From positions 1 to 64,000 of the forward strand of contig JAJOZX010009454.1 of assembly GCA_023014485.1 (NCBI GenBank): a stretch of 64,000 nt of DNA. Direction: 5' to 3'. Below are positions 36,605-48,960 of the stretch, piece by piece; position 1 is the stretch's first letter, and each line of letters starts with the position of its first letter. The position numbers were made by a program, and so were the translations under genes. The stretch comes from Bathynomus jamesi. Lineage: Eukaryota; Arthropoda; Malacostraca; Isopoda; Cirolanidae. Below the pieces are notes generated by a model. It saw nothing but the letters and a program-made list of their open reading frames with translations. It was not told the origin of the DNA and made no database searches.

Positions 36605-37085
36605 GACCACAGAATATTCTTCCATTCATAGCACCAGTGTTGATGCTTCTTTGCAAACTCGAGCCTTTCGTATCTACATCCTTATTGCAGCCCACGTTGT
36701 TGACGCCTTCTTTTCACAGTGGACATGCTGACAGTAATTTCACGGTCTTCCTGCGTAGTTGCCCATATTTCTGAAGCTGTCCTAAAGCGAATTGCTAAAG
36801 ATAGTCTGTCTTTGAATAATGCGATCCTGCCTGTAATAATTATTAATCGATCAACCTTGTCTGGTATGGGTGGCATACTGCCATTTTCCTGCACCCACTA
36901 TAGAGTTATTTGGGCTGCTTCTTTGGATAATTTGAGTTCCATTGCAGTTTCTGTGGTTGTTGGCGTGTTTATAGAGGGTAAGTACGTATTTAGGCTCTTA
37001 ATTTTCATGTTAAGTATCTGTTCAATTCGTAGTGCAAATGATATTAGAAAATTCCCTAAAGTATTCATATCATATTTAGCTTCAT
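36605..37085 (-). pseudogene. Tc1-like transposase relic, N-terminal part
   Basis: The minus strand reads MELKLSKEAAQ and DRLIIITGRIALFKDRLSLA, resembling the paired helix-turn-helix N-terminus of Tc1 transposases. It is the other half of the relic at 32270-32783, separated by the hAT. Confidence 0.6.
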
Positions 37086-37199
37086 TTTAAAAAGAAATTG
37101 TTTTTCATTAATGAATAAGATAAACAAATTGTTGGAAATTACCTGTTCATGATATCTACAGCATGTGAAAGCAATAGAAAGATAACAAGAGTCAGTATA

Positions 37200-37203
37200 C
37201 TAG

Positions 37204-37237
<34 letters not shown>

Positions 37238-37480
37238 CACACACGCATCTCTGACAAACATAGTGAGGTACCGACTTTTTAAACTCCATATAGCTTAAAA
37301 ATTAACTAAACCTAATTTAACCTAACCTAACCATACACCCTGAGAAGGATGTGATAAATGTTTCGACGACAGTTGAGGGTTCGAAGGGAGATTTCTGTTA
37401 AGTCATTAAATAGTGAGGTACACCTAACCTACTCTAGCCTAATTTAACCTAACCTAGGCCTAATTAACCAAACCTAATTA
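37200..37480. repeat. Interspersed repeat with CA run and CCTAA-like blocks
   Basis: A CA run (37205-37240), a GTGAGGTACCGACTTT block, CCTAACCTAACC (37318-37332) and TTCTGTTAAGTCATTAAATA (37394-37413). The same blocks occur in reverse complement at 60540-60985, so this is a dispersed family. No coding is seen. Confidence 0.7.
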
Positions 37481-37495
37481 GAACCAACATATCTA

Positions 37496-38213
37496 CGATG
37501 GTTGTTCAAAAAGTAAGTTTACAAGGTTAATTACCGGTGAATTATGCATAGTACAATAATGTTGTTGGTAGTACAATATTTTGTTAGGCATGTGTGGCAA
37601 CAACCGGGGTCACCACGAATCAAAAAGTTCAAGATTGCATCAGCTGGCAAGGTGATGGCAACGATGTTTTCGGACCATCAAGGCGTTTTGCATGTTAAAT
37701 TCATGCAAAAAGCGACAACAATAAATGCCACTTCTTATTGTGAAACTTCACAGCGACTCCGCACGGCTATCAGAAGAAAACGTCCCGGGTTGCTTACTGC
37801 AAGTGTGGTGTTTTTGCATGACGATGCACGCCCTCACACTGCAAATCAAACACGCCAACTTTTGGAATCGTTCCACTGGGAAGTCATGGATCATCTCTCC
37901 CCATCGTCCTGACCTTGCACCAAGCGACCTCCATTTGTTTCCAGCCCGAAAGGAACACCTTGGAGGTAAATAATTTCAAAACGATCTTGATGCAGAAGCG
38001 GCCGTACGAAACTGGTTAAAAACTAAGGACCCTACATTTTACTCGACCGGCATCGGAAAGCTTGTCCCAAGCTACGACAAATGTTTGAATCTGTTTGGTG
38101 ATTATGTAGAAAAGTAGCAATAAGTTGTTGTTGAAATACTTGCAATAATTACTTGCCTTGTAATAAAAGTTTCTTCAAAACACCTTCTAAACTTACTCTT
38201 TGAACAACCCTCG
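37496..38213 (+). mobile_element. Mariner element with N-terminal deletion
   Basis: The terminal repeats are CGATGGTTGTTCAAAAAG at the left and, inverted, CGAGGGTTGTTCAAAGAG at the right. TA precedes the left end; the right flank is AA, probably a mutated TA. At 718 bp it is about half the usual mariner length. Confidence 0.85.
37544..38117 (+). pseudogene. Mariner transposase, C-terminal two thirds
   Basis: Recognisable blocks are SAGKVMATMFSDHQGV (first Asp), VVFLHDDARPHTANQT (second Asp) and RPDLAPSDLHLFPA (third Asp), the DD34D signature. A frame change near 37905 and a TAA near 37970 disable it. The helix-turn-helix N-terminus is missing. The end FGDYVEK at 38117 fits the family. Confidence 0.85.
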
Positions 38214-38375
38214 AATTTTCCAACAATGAAAATGTTCTAGATTATTTATATAATTTTTTTAATGTTCAGAGGTATCAAAAGTGTTACCTAACAAAAAACT
38301 ACCCCATTACATCTGTGAATTATCGCACACACAACCTCACTTATGCTCAGTTACCTACACCCACGCGCGCGCAGA

Positions 38376-38407
38376 CACATGCACATACATACACACACAC
38401 ACACGAC

Positions 38408-38452
<45 letters not shown>
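38376..38452. repeat. Compound AC/AT microsatellite
   Basis: (CA)n, (TA)n and (CA)n in succession. Overlapping frames here give only Thr/His/Tyr repeats and are not genes. Confidence 0.95.
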
Positions 38453-39880
<1,428 letters not shown>

Positions 39881-39885
39881 AGACT

Positions 39886-41545
39886 TTCAGAAGGTACCGT
39901 CCTCATCCAACTCCTGACTCTCACTTAACTTATATTTCTACCCGGAATCGTGCAAAATCTGTTCTTCGACTTACCAAAATTCCTTCATCAGACAAAAATG
40001 TGAAACTTATTTAATTCTAATTCTTCTCCCTTTTTGTGGCACCTATAGCCAAGAACCTCCCCAACATCTTTACTTCTTCTTTCCCTCTTTTCCATTCCGA
40101 CGACTCACTTGCCGTTTCTTCTTATGATAAAGCTGAACTCTTCGCTCAAATTTTCGCCTCCAACTCAACCCTGAATGATTCTGGTGCTATTTTCCATCTC
40201 CTCCCTCTGATTTAATTATATGTGAAGTTAGAATCTCTTCCAAAGATGGCTTTTTCTGCCCTATCTGGGCTCAACTCTAGAAGGAGTACGGCTCTGATGG
40301 TGTCCCTCCTGCTGTTCTTAAGAACTGTGCTTTTCTGCTGACACCCTGCCTTCGCAAACTCATTTGTCTTTGTCTTTCATCTGGTACGTTTCCTTACTGC
40401 TGGAAGTTCATTCTCCTTCAAAGTGTCCCAAAGAAGTGTGACCGCTCTTAACTCTCCAACTATCTTGCTTTTCTAAAGTTTTTTAATCTAACCTTAATAG
40501 GAAGATTCTTAAACACCTCTCTACTCATAATCTTCTTTCAGATCGTCAGTAAGGATTCCGCAAGAGACGCTCTACTGGCGATCTTCTTGTATATTTCTCT
40601 GATTCTAGGTTATCCTCCTTTCGGGATTTTGGTGAAACCTTTGCAGTGGCGCATATCAGAAGCTTTTGATAGAGTCCTGTCACCCATTCTCTTCCTTTAT
40701 TTATCAGTGACCATTACAGTCATACTTCCTGCCCTATTCACTCCTGTGCCGATGATTCCACTCTCACTTTCTCTACCCGTTTCACAAAGCGTCCTTCTCA
40801 ACAGTCACTCCATGATTCGCGTGAGACGGCTATGGCGCACCTGACCTCAGATCTTTCTACTCTCTCTGTTGGGGCAGAGAAAACCTCGTGGTTTTCAATG
40901 CCCCAAAACTCAGTTCCTTCATCTATCTACTCATCGCCGGCTTCCACACGACTATCCCCTTATTTTCAACAATACACAATTCAATCCTTCCTCTTCGCCA
41001 AACATTCTTGGTGTTCCCTTTTGTCGTGATCTCTCCTGGAAAGATCACATATATTCTCTTTCCAAAACAGCTTCTAAGAGGTTAGGTGAGCTGTACCATC
41101 TCCGCGGTTTCTTCACCCCTCACGCAGTTGCTGTCTCTGTACAGGTGTCTTGTCCGCCCAGATATGGAGTACGCTTCTCATGTGTGGGGTGGCTCAACCC
41201 ACGCAACTCTACTTGACCGGATGGAATCAAAGCTGACTGCGTTGAATCCCTCTCTCTTCGAAGCATTGAAGCCTCACTCTCTCTTTACTGTCGCTATTAT
41301 AACGTACATTGCTCGTCTGAACTCTCTAACTGCATGACTCCTCCTTTAAAGAGAGCTTGCGATACCACACTTTCGACACATTCTCATCCTTTTTCTGCGC
41401 ATCTCTCTAACTCTAACACAAGGGTTAATCTGTATTCTCAACCTTTCATCAACTCAACCGGTCAACTGTACAGTAGAACAACCTTTCTTAATCCGCTTCC
41501 CCCCTCCCCCCCAGTGTCCAGGCATCTCGAAAACTTCTATGAGTA
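39886..41545 (+). pseudogene. Jockey-like LINE reverse transcriptase relic
   Basis: Scattered frames give KILKHLSTHNLLSDRQ, GFRKRRSTGDLL, FRDFGETFAVA, ISEAFDRV joined directly to LSPILFL (an internal deletion removes part of the palm domain), then PQTQFLHLSTHR-like, NILGVPF, VRPDMEYASHVWGGS and SHPFSAHLSNSNTRVN. As I recall, this LINE family is abundant in decapods such as penaeids and portunids. Many frameshifts and stops are present. Confidence 0.75.
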
Positions 41546-41582
41546 GGGTAGACTCATAATAATTAATTAAATAAATAAATAT

Positions 41583-41587
41583 ATGGG

Positions 41588-41621
<34 letters not shown>

Positions 41622-41640
41622 TATTTAAAGTATATGTACG

Positions 41641-41671
<31 letters not shown>
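41583..41671. repeat. TA microsatellite, interrupted
   Basis: Two TA runs separated by a short unique piece. They abut the 3' end of the PLE copy to the right. Confidence 0.95.
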
Positions 41672-41703
41672 AGCAAACAACCACAGGGAAAAGGAAACAC
41701 AAG

Positions 41704-41742
41704 TCCGAGCGCTTTCGTGATATATTCACATTATCAAGGAGG
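41704..41742 (-). ncRNA. Hammerhead-like motif, PLE copy 1a 3' end
   Basis: On the minus strand: TCC, TTGATAA, T, GTGA-ATATA-TCAC hairpin, GAAA, GCGC, T, C, GGA. This matches the order stem I, core, stem II, GAAA, short palindromic stem III, cleavage site, stem I. The core reads UUGAUAA instead of CUGANGA: C3 and G8, which pair in the active hammerhead, are replaced by U and A. One extra U precedes stem II. Activity is not shown. Confidence 0.5.
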
Positions 41743-42532
41743 AACAGAAAATAGACAGAGATTACAAAGTAAATGAGTTAATAGACAAGCAAAAAATTCA
41801 CAATCGGCACCTCAAATTAAAGGCCTTAAAGCCCTCTAAAGATTTTTTATTTTTTCAATTGATAACATAATCTGTAGGCTGCTAAATTACTAAATATAAA
41901 AGTATATAGATGAAATTAGACAAAAAAACAATACAGAGAACAAAAATTATTATAATGTTATTAACACTAATATTTAATTAAAGCAGGCAATTAATTGGCA
42001 AGAATTTAATGAAAAACAAATAGATAACGTAGATAACAAATAGATAACATAATCTGTAGGCTGCTAAATTACTAAATATAAAGACTATATAGATGAAATT
42101 AGACAAAACACCAGTACGGAAAACAAAAATTATTATAACGGTTATTAACACTAATATTTAATTAAAGCAGGAAATTAAATGGCCAGAAATTAATGAAAAC
42201 AAAGGGAATGGTGCCATCGTCTTACAGAATATTACAAAATTTTCTACAAACAGTCTGGAAAAACCAAAGATTATACACGAAAGAAATATTACAATTAAAA
42301 TAGACACATAAGAATGTTAACAGTTCTTACAATAATATTTATTTATTTAACCAGGGCAAACCATTAAGGGGGCAAGAATACAGTCAAGAAAACAGTAGGC
42401 CCTTCGCCAGCTTTCTGACAATGCACGAATCTAATTTATACAACCCAGGACTAATATTAAGGACCAAATCCGCATTATTCTTGATCACACTTGATTCCAG
42501 TATATTTCTGCTAACAATAGATTTACTAAACC

Positions 42533-44282
42533 TTAATTTGGAGCATTTTTCCAATCAATGGGATGATTAGTATCTCTTACGTGAATGAAAATGGCGTTAG
42601 ATTCCTGGCCACTTCTTATACTGTATTGATGCTGTTTAATACGTAACTCAAGGGTCTTACCAGTTTGGCCAATGTAAAATTTATTACATATTGTGCAAGG
42701 GATTTTATATACACAACCATGTTCAATTAACGGGGAGTTCTTAATCAATGAATTCTTAATTACATCTAAATTTTTGAACGCAATATTTACGTTAGAAGTC
42801 CTCAGCAGATTCGGCAGATCAAGGAAATTTTCTCTGAATGGTAACACTAAAACATTTTTTGTGTTATAAGGAATCTTATCCTTTACTTCGTAGAAGGTTT
42901 TCTTTGCCATTTTTAAGGACTTATCTATGCAGTTCTTTGGGTATTTTAAATCAAAAGCAATTTTGTATATTTTACTAATTTCGTCGTCAATGAACTCTGG
43001 GTTACAAATTCGTAGCCCTCTTAGGAACAAAGTAGAAAGAACGGATCGTTTTACATTAATGTGGTGATCAGAATAATAATGTATATAGGAACAATTATTA
43101 GTGGGTTTTCTGTAAATATTGTACTTAAACTTTTTTCCAGACCTATATATTAAAACATCTAAAAAAGGGATCGAAGAATCTTTTTCTATTTCAACTGTAA
43201 AATTGATAGAGGGAGTTAAATTATTAAGTTTGGGTAAGAATTCATTGAGATTTAAAGTCACTGACCAAAGACAAAGAACATCATCTACATATCTAAACCA
43301 TGGAACATAATTTGGCAGAATCTTCCTTAATAACTTACTTTCAAAAAACTCCATATATAAGTTACTCAAAATGGGGGAGAGAGGGTTTCCCATCGCCATA
43401 CCAAATTTCTGCCTAAAATATTCATTATTGAACACAAATTTTGAGTCTACTATGCACAGCTTAATTAATTCTATAATTGTAGCCACAGGTAATGGCAAAT
43501 TATGCTTAACCAATTCTTCCGAAAGAAACACTAATAGATCCTCCACCGGGACTCTTGTAAATAAAGCGTAACATCAAAGCTTACCAATCTAAAATTGTAA
43601 TTGACACTAATACTATTTAATTTTTCCACCAGGTCTACATTATTATTTATGTGTGATTGTGAAATTGTGCCAAGGAGAGGATTAAGAATGGAGACAAGCC
43701 ATTTGGATAGCTTATATGAGATAGATCCTATAGAACTAACAATAGGCCTTGCAAGATTATTTGGCTTATGAGTTTTAATCAGGCCATACATATAGGGTAA
43801 TGACGGTGAAGTACTCAAAAACTGTTTAAGTAACCTTTCATTCCCCTTCAAAAGTTGTTTAATTTTCTTGTTAAATGCACTGTTCACAGTTTCAAGGGGA
43901 TTGTTCCTTAATTTCACGTAAGTGTCCGCATCATTCAAAAGATCATACATTTTTCCTAGATAAACGTCTTTATTGAGGATCACTAAGGCATTTGATTTAT
44001 CAGCTTTGGTTTATGTAAATTCTGATCTTTTCTTAAAGCTTCATAAGAGTCAAAAAACCTCTGTGGGCAATTTGGAATAGAGGGTTTAGACATGGCACTA
44101 TATACTATACCTTTACAAATATTCACATCCTCTACAGGTAAATCATTATATTTTTCTAAATTACAGAAAGCCTTAGCTATTTCTACATAGTCCACCTCCT
44201 TTTTAGCTGCTGAAAAATTTATTCCATATCCAAGAGCCGTAACCATATTTTTATTTAACACTTTATCTGATAAATTTATCAC
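42533..44282 (-). pseudogene. Penelope reverse transcriptase and GIY-YIG endonuclease (copy 1a)
   Basis: The reading goes right to left through three ORFs (44282-43983, 43983-43531, 43546-42533) separated by two frame changes. Blocks: LIKTHKPNNLARPIVSS, WRIY/EDLLVFLSEELVKHNL, QKFGMAMGNPLSPILSNLYM, WFRYVDDVLCLW (catalytic YVDD, near 43279), SSIPFLDVLIYR, then the C-terminal GIY-YIG-type domain with CVYKIPC-TICNKFYIGQTGKT and RIKQHQYSIRSG. An acidic-residue scar of about 2 bp (near 43555) and the loss near 43985 are the only obvious breaks. Confidence 0.88.
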
Positions 44283-44819
44283 AAATCCGGGTTAGCATCC
44301 TTAGTCCAATCACTTCTTTCAATTAAAATTTGTAATTTAATATCCAGTTTCCTTTCCACTACACTACATTCTCGTTTAGTGCCATGTCTAAACCCTCTAT
44401 TCCAAATTGCCCACAGAGGTTTTTTGACTCTTATGAAGCTTTAAGAAAAGATCAGAATTTACATATAACCAAAGCTGATAAATCAAATGCCTTAGTGATC
44501 CTCAATAAAGACGTTTATCTAGGAAAAATGTATGATCTTTTGAATGATGCGGACACTTACGTGAAATTAAGGAACAATCCCCTTGAAACTGTGAACAGTG
44601 CATTTAACAAGAAAATTAAACAACTTTTGAAGGGGAATGAAAGGTTACTTAAACAGTTTTTGAGTACTTCACCGTCATTACACTATATGTATGGCCTGAT
44701 TAAAACTCATAAGCCAAATAATCCTGCAAGGCCTATTGTTAGTTCTATAGGATCTATCTCATATAAGCTATCCAAATGGCTTGTCTCCATTCTTAATCCT
44801 CTCCTTGGCACAATTTCAC

Positions 44820-45602
44820 GCATCTAGGAGAATTTGTCTAAAACAATTCGTCTAAAATACAATTTGTCTAAATCAATTTGTCTAAAACAATTTGTCTAAA
44901 ATAGTTTGTCTAAAATCAATTTGTCTAATAACAATTTGTCTAAAATACAATTTGTCTAAAAATAATTTGTCTAAAATACAATTTGTCTAAACAAACAATT
45001 TAATATAATATGGCATACAAATTGTTGCCTGATGTACAATGCTATTTATTACTTGCCACGCCCCATCTTAAAAGGTTACCTCTTGTGCGGAATAGTACAT
45101 CGAAATAGTTTGTCTAAAATAGTTTGTCTAAAAATAATTTGTCTAAAATACAATTTGACTAAATAACTGAAGATAACTAGAAATGCATTTGTCTGCTTGA
45201 TAAATTTGGAGTGAGGAAAGATTGAAAATGGGTTGATTTTATTTCATAATATACCTAACTAAACCTAACCTAACCTAACCTAACCTAACCGGGTTATGGG
45301 TTCCGGGATAACTGATTTCGATGTACTATTCCGCACAAGAGGTAACCTTTTAAGATGGGGCGTGGCAAGTAATAAAATAGCATTGTACATCAGGCAACAA
45401 TTTGTATGCCATATTATATTAAATTGTTTGTTTAGACAAATTGTATTTTAGACAAATTATTTTTAGACAAATTGTATTTTAGACAAATTGTTATTAGACA
45501 AATTGATTTTAGACAAACTATTTTAGACAAATTGTTTTAGACAAATTGATTTAGACAAATTGTATTTTAGACGAATTGTTTTAGACAAACTCGCCTGATT
45601 CG
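44820..45602. mobile_element. Foldback/MULE-like non-autonomous element
   Basis: 783 bp inserted in PLE copy 1b with a 9-bp target duplication CAATTTCAC (44811-44819 and 45603-45611); copy 1a gives the empty site. It consists of two nearly perfect inverted arms of about 280 bp (44827-45106 and 45315-45595) around a 210-bp centre. The arms are built of AATTTGTCTAAAA-type subrepeats followed by a unique part. There is no ORF. A 9-bp duplication with very long inverted ends suggests the MULE/foldback group. Confidence 0.85.
45254..45291. repeat. Telomere-like CCTAA array
   Basis: Several CCTAA units in a row in the centre of the foldback element; the complement is TTAGG, the arthropod telomere unit. 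Confidence 0.9.
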
Positions 45603-47521
45603 CAATTTCACAATCACACATAAATAATAATGTAGACCTGGTGGAAAAATTAAATAGTATTAGTGTCAATTACAATTTTAGATTGGTAAGCTTTGATGTT
45701 ACCGCTTTATTTACAAGAGTCCCGGTGGAGGATCTATTAGTGTTTCTTTCGGAAGAATTGGTTAAGCATAATTTGCCATTACCTGTGGCTACAATTATAG
45801 AATTAATTAAGCTGTGCATAGTAGACTCAAAATTTGTGTTAATAATGAATATTTTAGGCAGAAATTTGGTATGGCGATGGGAAACCCTCTCTCCCCCATT
45901 TTGAGTAACTTATATATGGAGTTTTTGAAAGTAAGTTATTAAGGAAGATTCTGCCAAATTATGTTCCATGGTTTAGATATGTAGATGATGTTCTTTGTCT
46001 TTGGCCAGTGACTTTAAATCTCAATGAATTCTTACCCAAACTTAATAATTTAACTCCCTCTATCAATTTTACAGTTGAAATAGAAAAAGATTCTTCGATC
46101 CCTTTTTTAGATGTTTTAATATATAGGTCTGGAAAAAGTTTAAGTACAATATTTACAGAAAACCCACTAATAATTGTTCCTATATACATTATTATTCTGA
46201 TCACCACATTAATGTAAAACGATCCGTTCTTTCTACTTTGTTCCTAAGAGGGCTACGAATTTGTAGCCCAGAGTTCATTGACGACGAAATTAGTAAAATA
46301 TACAAATTGCTTTGATTTAAAAATACCCAAAGAAACTGCATAGATAAGTCCTTAAAAATGGCAAAGAAAACCTTCTACGAAGTAAAGGATAAGATTCCTT
46401 ATAACACAAAAAATGTTTTAGTGTTACCATTCAGAGAAAATTTCCTTGATCTGCCGAATCTGCTGAGGACTTTTAACGTAAATATTGCGTTCAAAAAATT
46501 TAGATGTAATTAAGAATCATTGATTAAGAACTCCCCGTTAATTGAACATGGTTGTGTATATAAAATCACCTTGCACAATATGTAATAAATTTTACATTGG
46601 CCAAACTGTAAGACCCTTGAGTTACGTATTAAACAGCATCAATACAGTATAAGAAGTGGCCAGGAATCTAACGCCATTTTCATTCACGTAAGAGATACTA
46701 ATCATCCCATTGATTGGAAAAATGCTTCCAAATTAAGGTTTAGTAAATCTATTGTTAGCAGAAATATACTGGAATCAAGTGTGATCAAGAATAATGCGGA
46801 TTTGGTCCTCTAATATTAGTCCTGGGTTGTAAAATTAGATTCGTGCATTGTCAGAAAGCTGGCGAAGGGCCTACTGTTTTCTTGACTGTATTCTTGCCCC
46901 TTAATGGTTTGCCCTGGTTAAATAAATAAATATTATTGTAAGAACTGTTAACATTCTTATGTGTCTATTTAATTGTAATATTTCTTTCGTGTTATAATCT
47001 TGGTTTTTCCAGACTGTTTGTAGAAAATTTTGTAATATTCTGTAAGACGATGGCACCATTCCCTTTGTTTTCATTAATTTCTGGCCATTTAATTTCCTGC
47101 TTAATTAAATATTAGTGTTAATAACCGTTATAATAATTTTTGTTTTCCGTACTGGTTTTGTCTAATTTCATCTATATAGTCTTTATATTAGTAATTTAGC
47201 AGCCTACAGATTATGTTATCTATTTGTTATCTACGTTATCTATTTGTTTTTCATTAAATTCTTGCCAATTAATTGCTGCTTTAATTAAATATTAGTTTTA
47301 ATAGCCATTATAATAATTTTTGTTCTCTGTATTGTTTTTTTGTCTAATTTCATCTATATACTTTTATATTTAGTAATTTAGCAGCCTACAGATTATGTTA
47401 TCAATTGAAAAAAAGAAAAAATCTTTAGAGGGCTTAAGGCCTTTAATTTGAGGTGCCGATTGTGAATTTTTTGCCTGTTCTATTTAACTCATTACTTTGT
47501 AATCTCTGTCTATTTTCTGTT

Positions 47522-47562
47522 CCCCTTGATAATGTGAATATATCACGAAAGCGCTCGGACTT
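47522..47562 (+). ncRNA. Hammerhead-like motif, PLE copy 1b 3' end
   Basis: Same layout as in copy 1a: TTGATAA (47526-47532), GTGA-ATATA-TCAC stem II, GAAA (47547-47550), palindromic AGCGCT as stem III with C as the cleavage base, then GGA. Here the stem I strand is CCC, giving only two Watson-Crick pairs. The U3/A8 replacement is the same as in copy 1a. Confidence 0.45.
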
Positions 47563-47660
47563 GTGTTTCCTTTTCCCTGTGGTTGTTTGCTTATAATAAG
47601 ATCACGTGTTATTTTGTGATTTATTCATTATATATATATAATATATATATATATTATATA

Positions 47661-47890
47661 TGATGCAAACCACAAGGAAAAAGAAAAATGATCCAAGGTC
47701 TTATCGTGTATTCAGAAGTACACCTCAACAAGGAATGAAGGAAGGATGAGGCGAGATGACGAAAATATATACATATGTACAACGGAACAGAGAAATAAAA
47801 ACTTAGCACATGATTAACAAGCGTTGATTACAGGCAAAAGACATTTTAACAGGATATTGTCAATTTTAACATTCCCGCAGTTTTATATAT
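47661..47890. mobile_element. Possible terminus of another PLE
   Basis: GCAAACCACAAGGAAAAAGAA next to a TA microsatellite mirrors the end of PLE copy 1a (GCAAACAACCACAGGGAAAAG). Its complement holds a GTGTA...TACAC hairpin followed by GATAAGA, a weak echo of the hammerhead layout. No coding sequence remains. Confidence 0.4.
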
Positions 47891-47892
47891 GC

Positions 47893-48030
47893 GCCTCGGT
47901 GGTGTTGTGGTTAGCGTCGCTAACTACGAATCCATCGGCCCCGGGTTCGAGATCTGGTGACGGCAGCCGGCGCGCAGCAAAACCCAGCTGTTCATCCTTC
48001 CACACAATAAAGAAAGTGGTTGATAAATAA
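47893..48030 (+). mobile_element. tRNA-derived SINE 1
   Basis: A tRNA-like head starts GCCTCGGTGGTGTTGTGGTTAG and has a B box GGTTCGAGATC (47944-47954) about 35 bp after the A-box region. A non-tRNA body and an AAATAAATA-type tail at about 48023 follow. It is not a functional tRNA: no sound acceptor or anticodon stem was found. Confidence 0.65.
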
Positions 48031-48180
48031 ATGGGTACCGTAGTGGCCTAGTGGTTAAGACGCTGGGCTGCTGGTGGGGTATGGTTCGAATTCCACGTTA
48101 AACTGTAGGTTTGAGGTGGAGTGAAAAGCTTGACCTTCATCAGAATGAACAATTCGGCCGAAAGCTAACCAAAGGTTAAG
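48031..48180 (+). mobile_element. tRNA-derived SINE 2
   Basis: A second, different tRNA-like head has A box TGGCCTAGTGG (48044-48054) and B box GGTTCGAATTCC (48083-48094). The body runs to a TA microsatellite at 48185-48233. It lies directly after SINE 1 in the same orientation. Confidence 0.7.
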
Positions 48181-48182
48181 GT

Positions 48183-48234
<52 letters not shown>

Positions 48235-48293
48235 AAACACAAAATAAGATTTGAAATAGATTGAAACAAAATAAGATAGCAGTAAACAAAGCA

Positions 48294-48960
48294 AAGAATA
48301 ACTGGGCAGATACTGAGAACCTTTAAACGAAGGGATAGGAATATAATGATTCCTCTACTGAAAACTGATCATACCCAAATTGGAATACTGCTCGGTCCTA
48401 ACATGCCCATGTAAAAAAGAAATCATTAGACAACTAGAAGGGATTCAGAGGAGCTTCACAGCCAAGATCAAGGGGTGCAAAGAACTAAACTACTGGGAAA
48501 GGTTACGAATTAAACCTATATTCACTGGAAAGGAGGAGAGAGAGATACACCATTATTTACACTTGGAAAATAATGGAGAAACTAGTCCCTAATCTTACTC
48601 TGAACCCTGTAACTCCCCAAACAACAGTGGAAAGTAGAAAAGGAAGACTGTTTCGTGTTCCCAAATTAAATGCTAGACAGGGAACATCCTTAACCCTGAA
48701 AGAAAATAGTTTTGTTGTGAAAGAACCAAAACTGTTTAATCAGCTGCCCAAAGACCTAAGAAACACGAGTGGTGTTGCAGTGGACATCTTCAAAAGATTA
48801 GACACCTGTCTCAGAACAATCCCGATTAACCGGGCGTACCTGGCTATGTGAGGTGGAGAGTACAAGAAACCAAGTCACTACTTCACCAGGCCAACTCGAG
48901 AGGAGGGCGACAAGCTTGACCTTCGTGAAATGAGGAATCATCGCGTGAAACATTTGAAAG
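48294..48960 (+). pseudogene. LINE reverse transcriptase, C-terminal fragment
   Basis: Reads LEYCSVLTCPCKKEIIRQLEGIQRSF, LNYWERL, KEEREIHHYLHLE, RKGRLFRVPKLNARQG, LFNQLPKDLRNTSGVAVDIFKRLD: the region beyond the RT palm in Jockey/CR1-group LINEs. A frame change occurs near 48580. The same family segment occurs on the minus strand at 61860-62830. Confidence 0.75.

Larger units (their letters stand above)
41672..44379 (-). mobile_element. Penelope-like element, copy 1a
   Basis: Minus-strand PLE with reverse transcriptase and GIY-YIG endonuclease. Its 3' end carries a hammerhead-like motif next to a TA microsatellite. It lies head to head with copy 1b; the copies share sequence from the ATG context GTGCCATGTCTAAACCC onward. 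Copy 1a extends about 280 bp further upstream. Confidence 0.88.
44384..46750 (+). pseudogene. Penelope reverse transcriptase and endonuclease (copy 1b)
   Basis: Parallel to copy 1a: MSKPSIPNCPQRFFDSYEAL, TKADKSNALVILNKDVYLG, LIKTHKPNNPARPIVSS, then after the insertion VSFDVTALFTRVPVEDLLVF (the first RT Asp in SFDVTALF is intact here), a degraded MAMGNPL, WFRYVDDVLCLW near 45970-46005, and the GIY-YIG region with FYIGQT near 46590. More indels than in copy 1a. Confidence 0.85.
44380..47600 (+). mobile_element. Penelope-like element, copy 1b
   Basis: Plus-strand copy of the same PLE, starting inside the shared sequence and running to the TTGTTTGCTTATAA end. It is split at 44820-45602 by a foldback element. 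Coding blocks occur at 44384-44819, 45641-45904, 46008-46217 and 46540-46740, with frameshifts between them. It ends with a hammerhead-like motif and a TA microsatellite (47628-47660). Confidence 0.87.

Noticed and set aside
40587..41337. Several ORFs of 65-115 codons as separate genes
   Set aside because: They are frame-shifted pieces and shadow frames of a single LINE relic.
47661..47720. A fifth hammerhead motif on the minus strand
   Set aside because: The hairpin is present but the core reads GUUGAG and GAUAAG; too many conserved bases are missing to list it as a ribozyme.
47893..48100. tRNA genes
   Set aside because: A and B boxes are present but no consistent acceptor or anticodon stem could be drawn, and SINE bodies follow.
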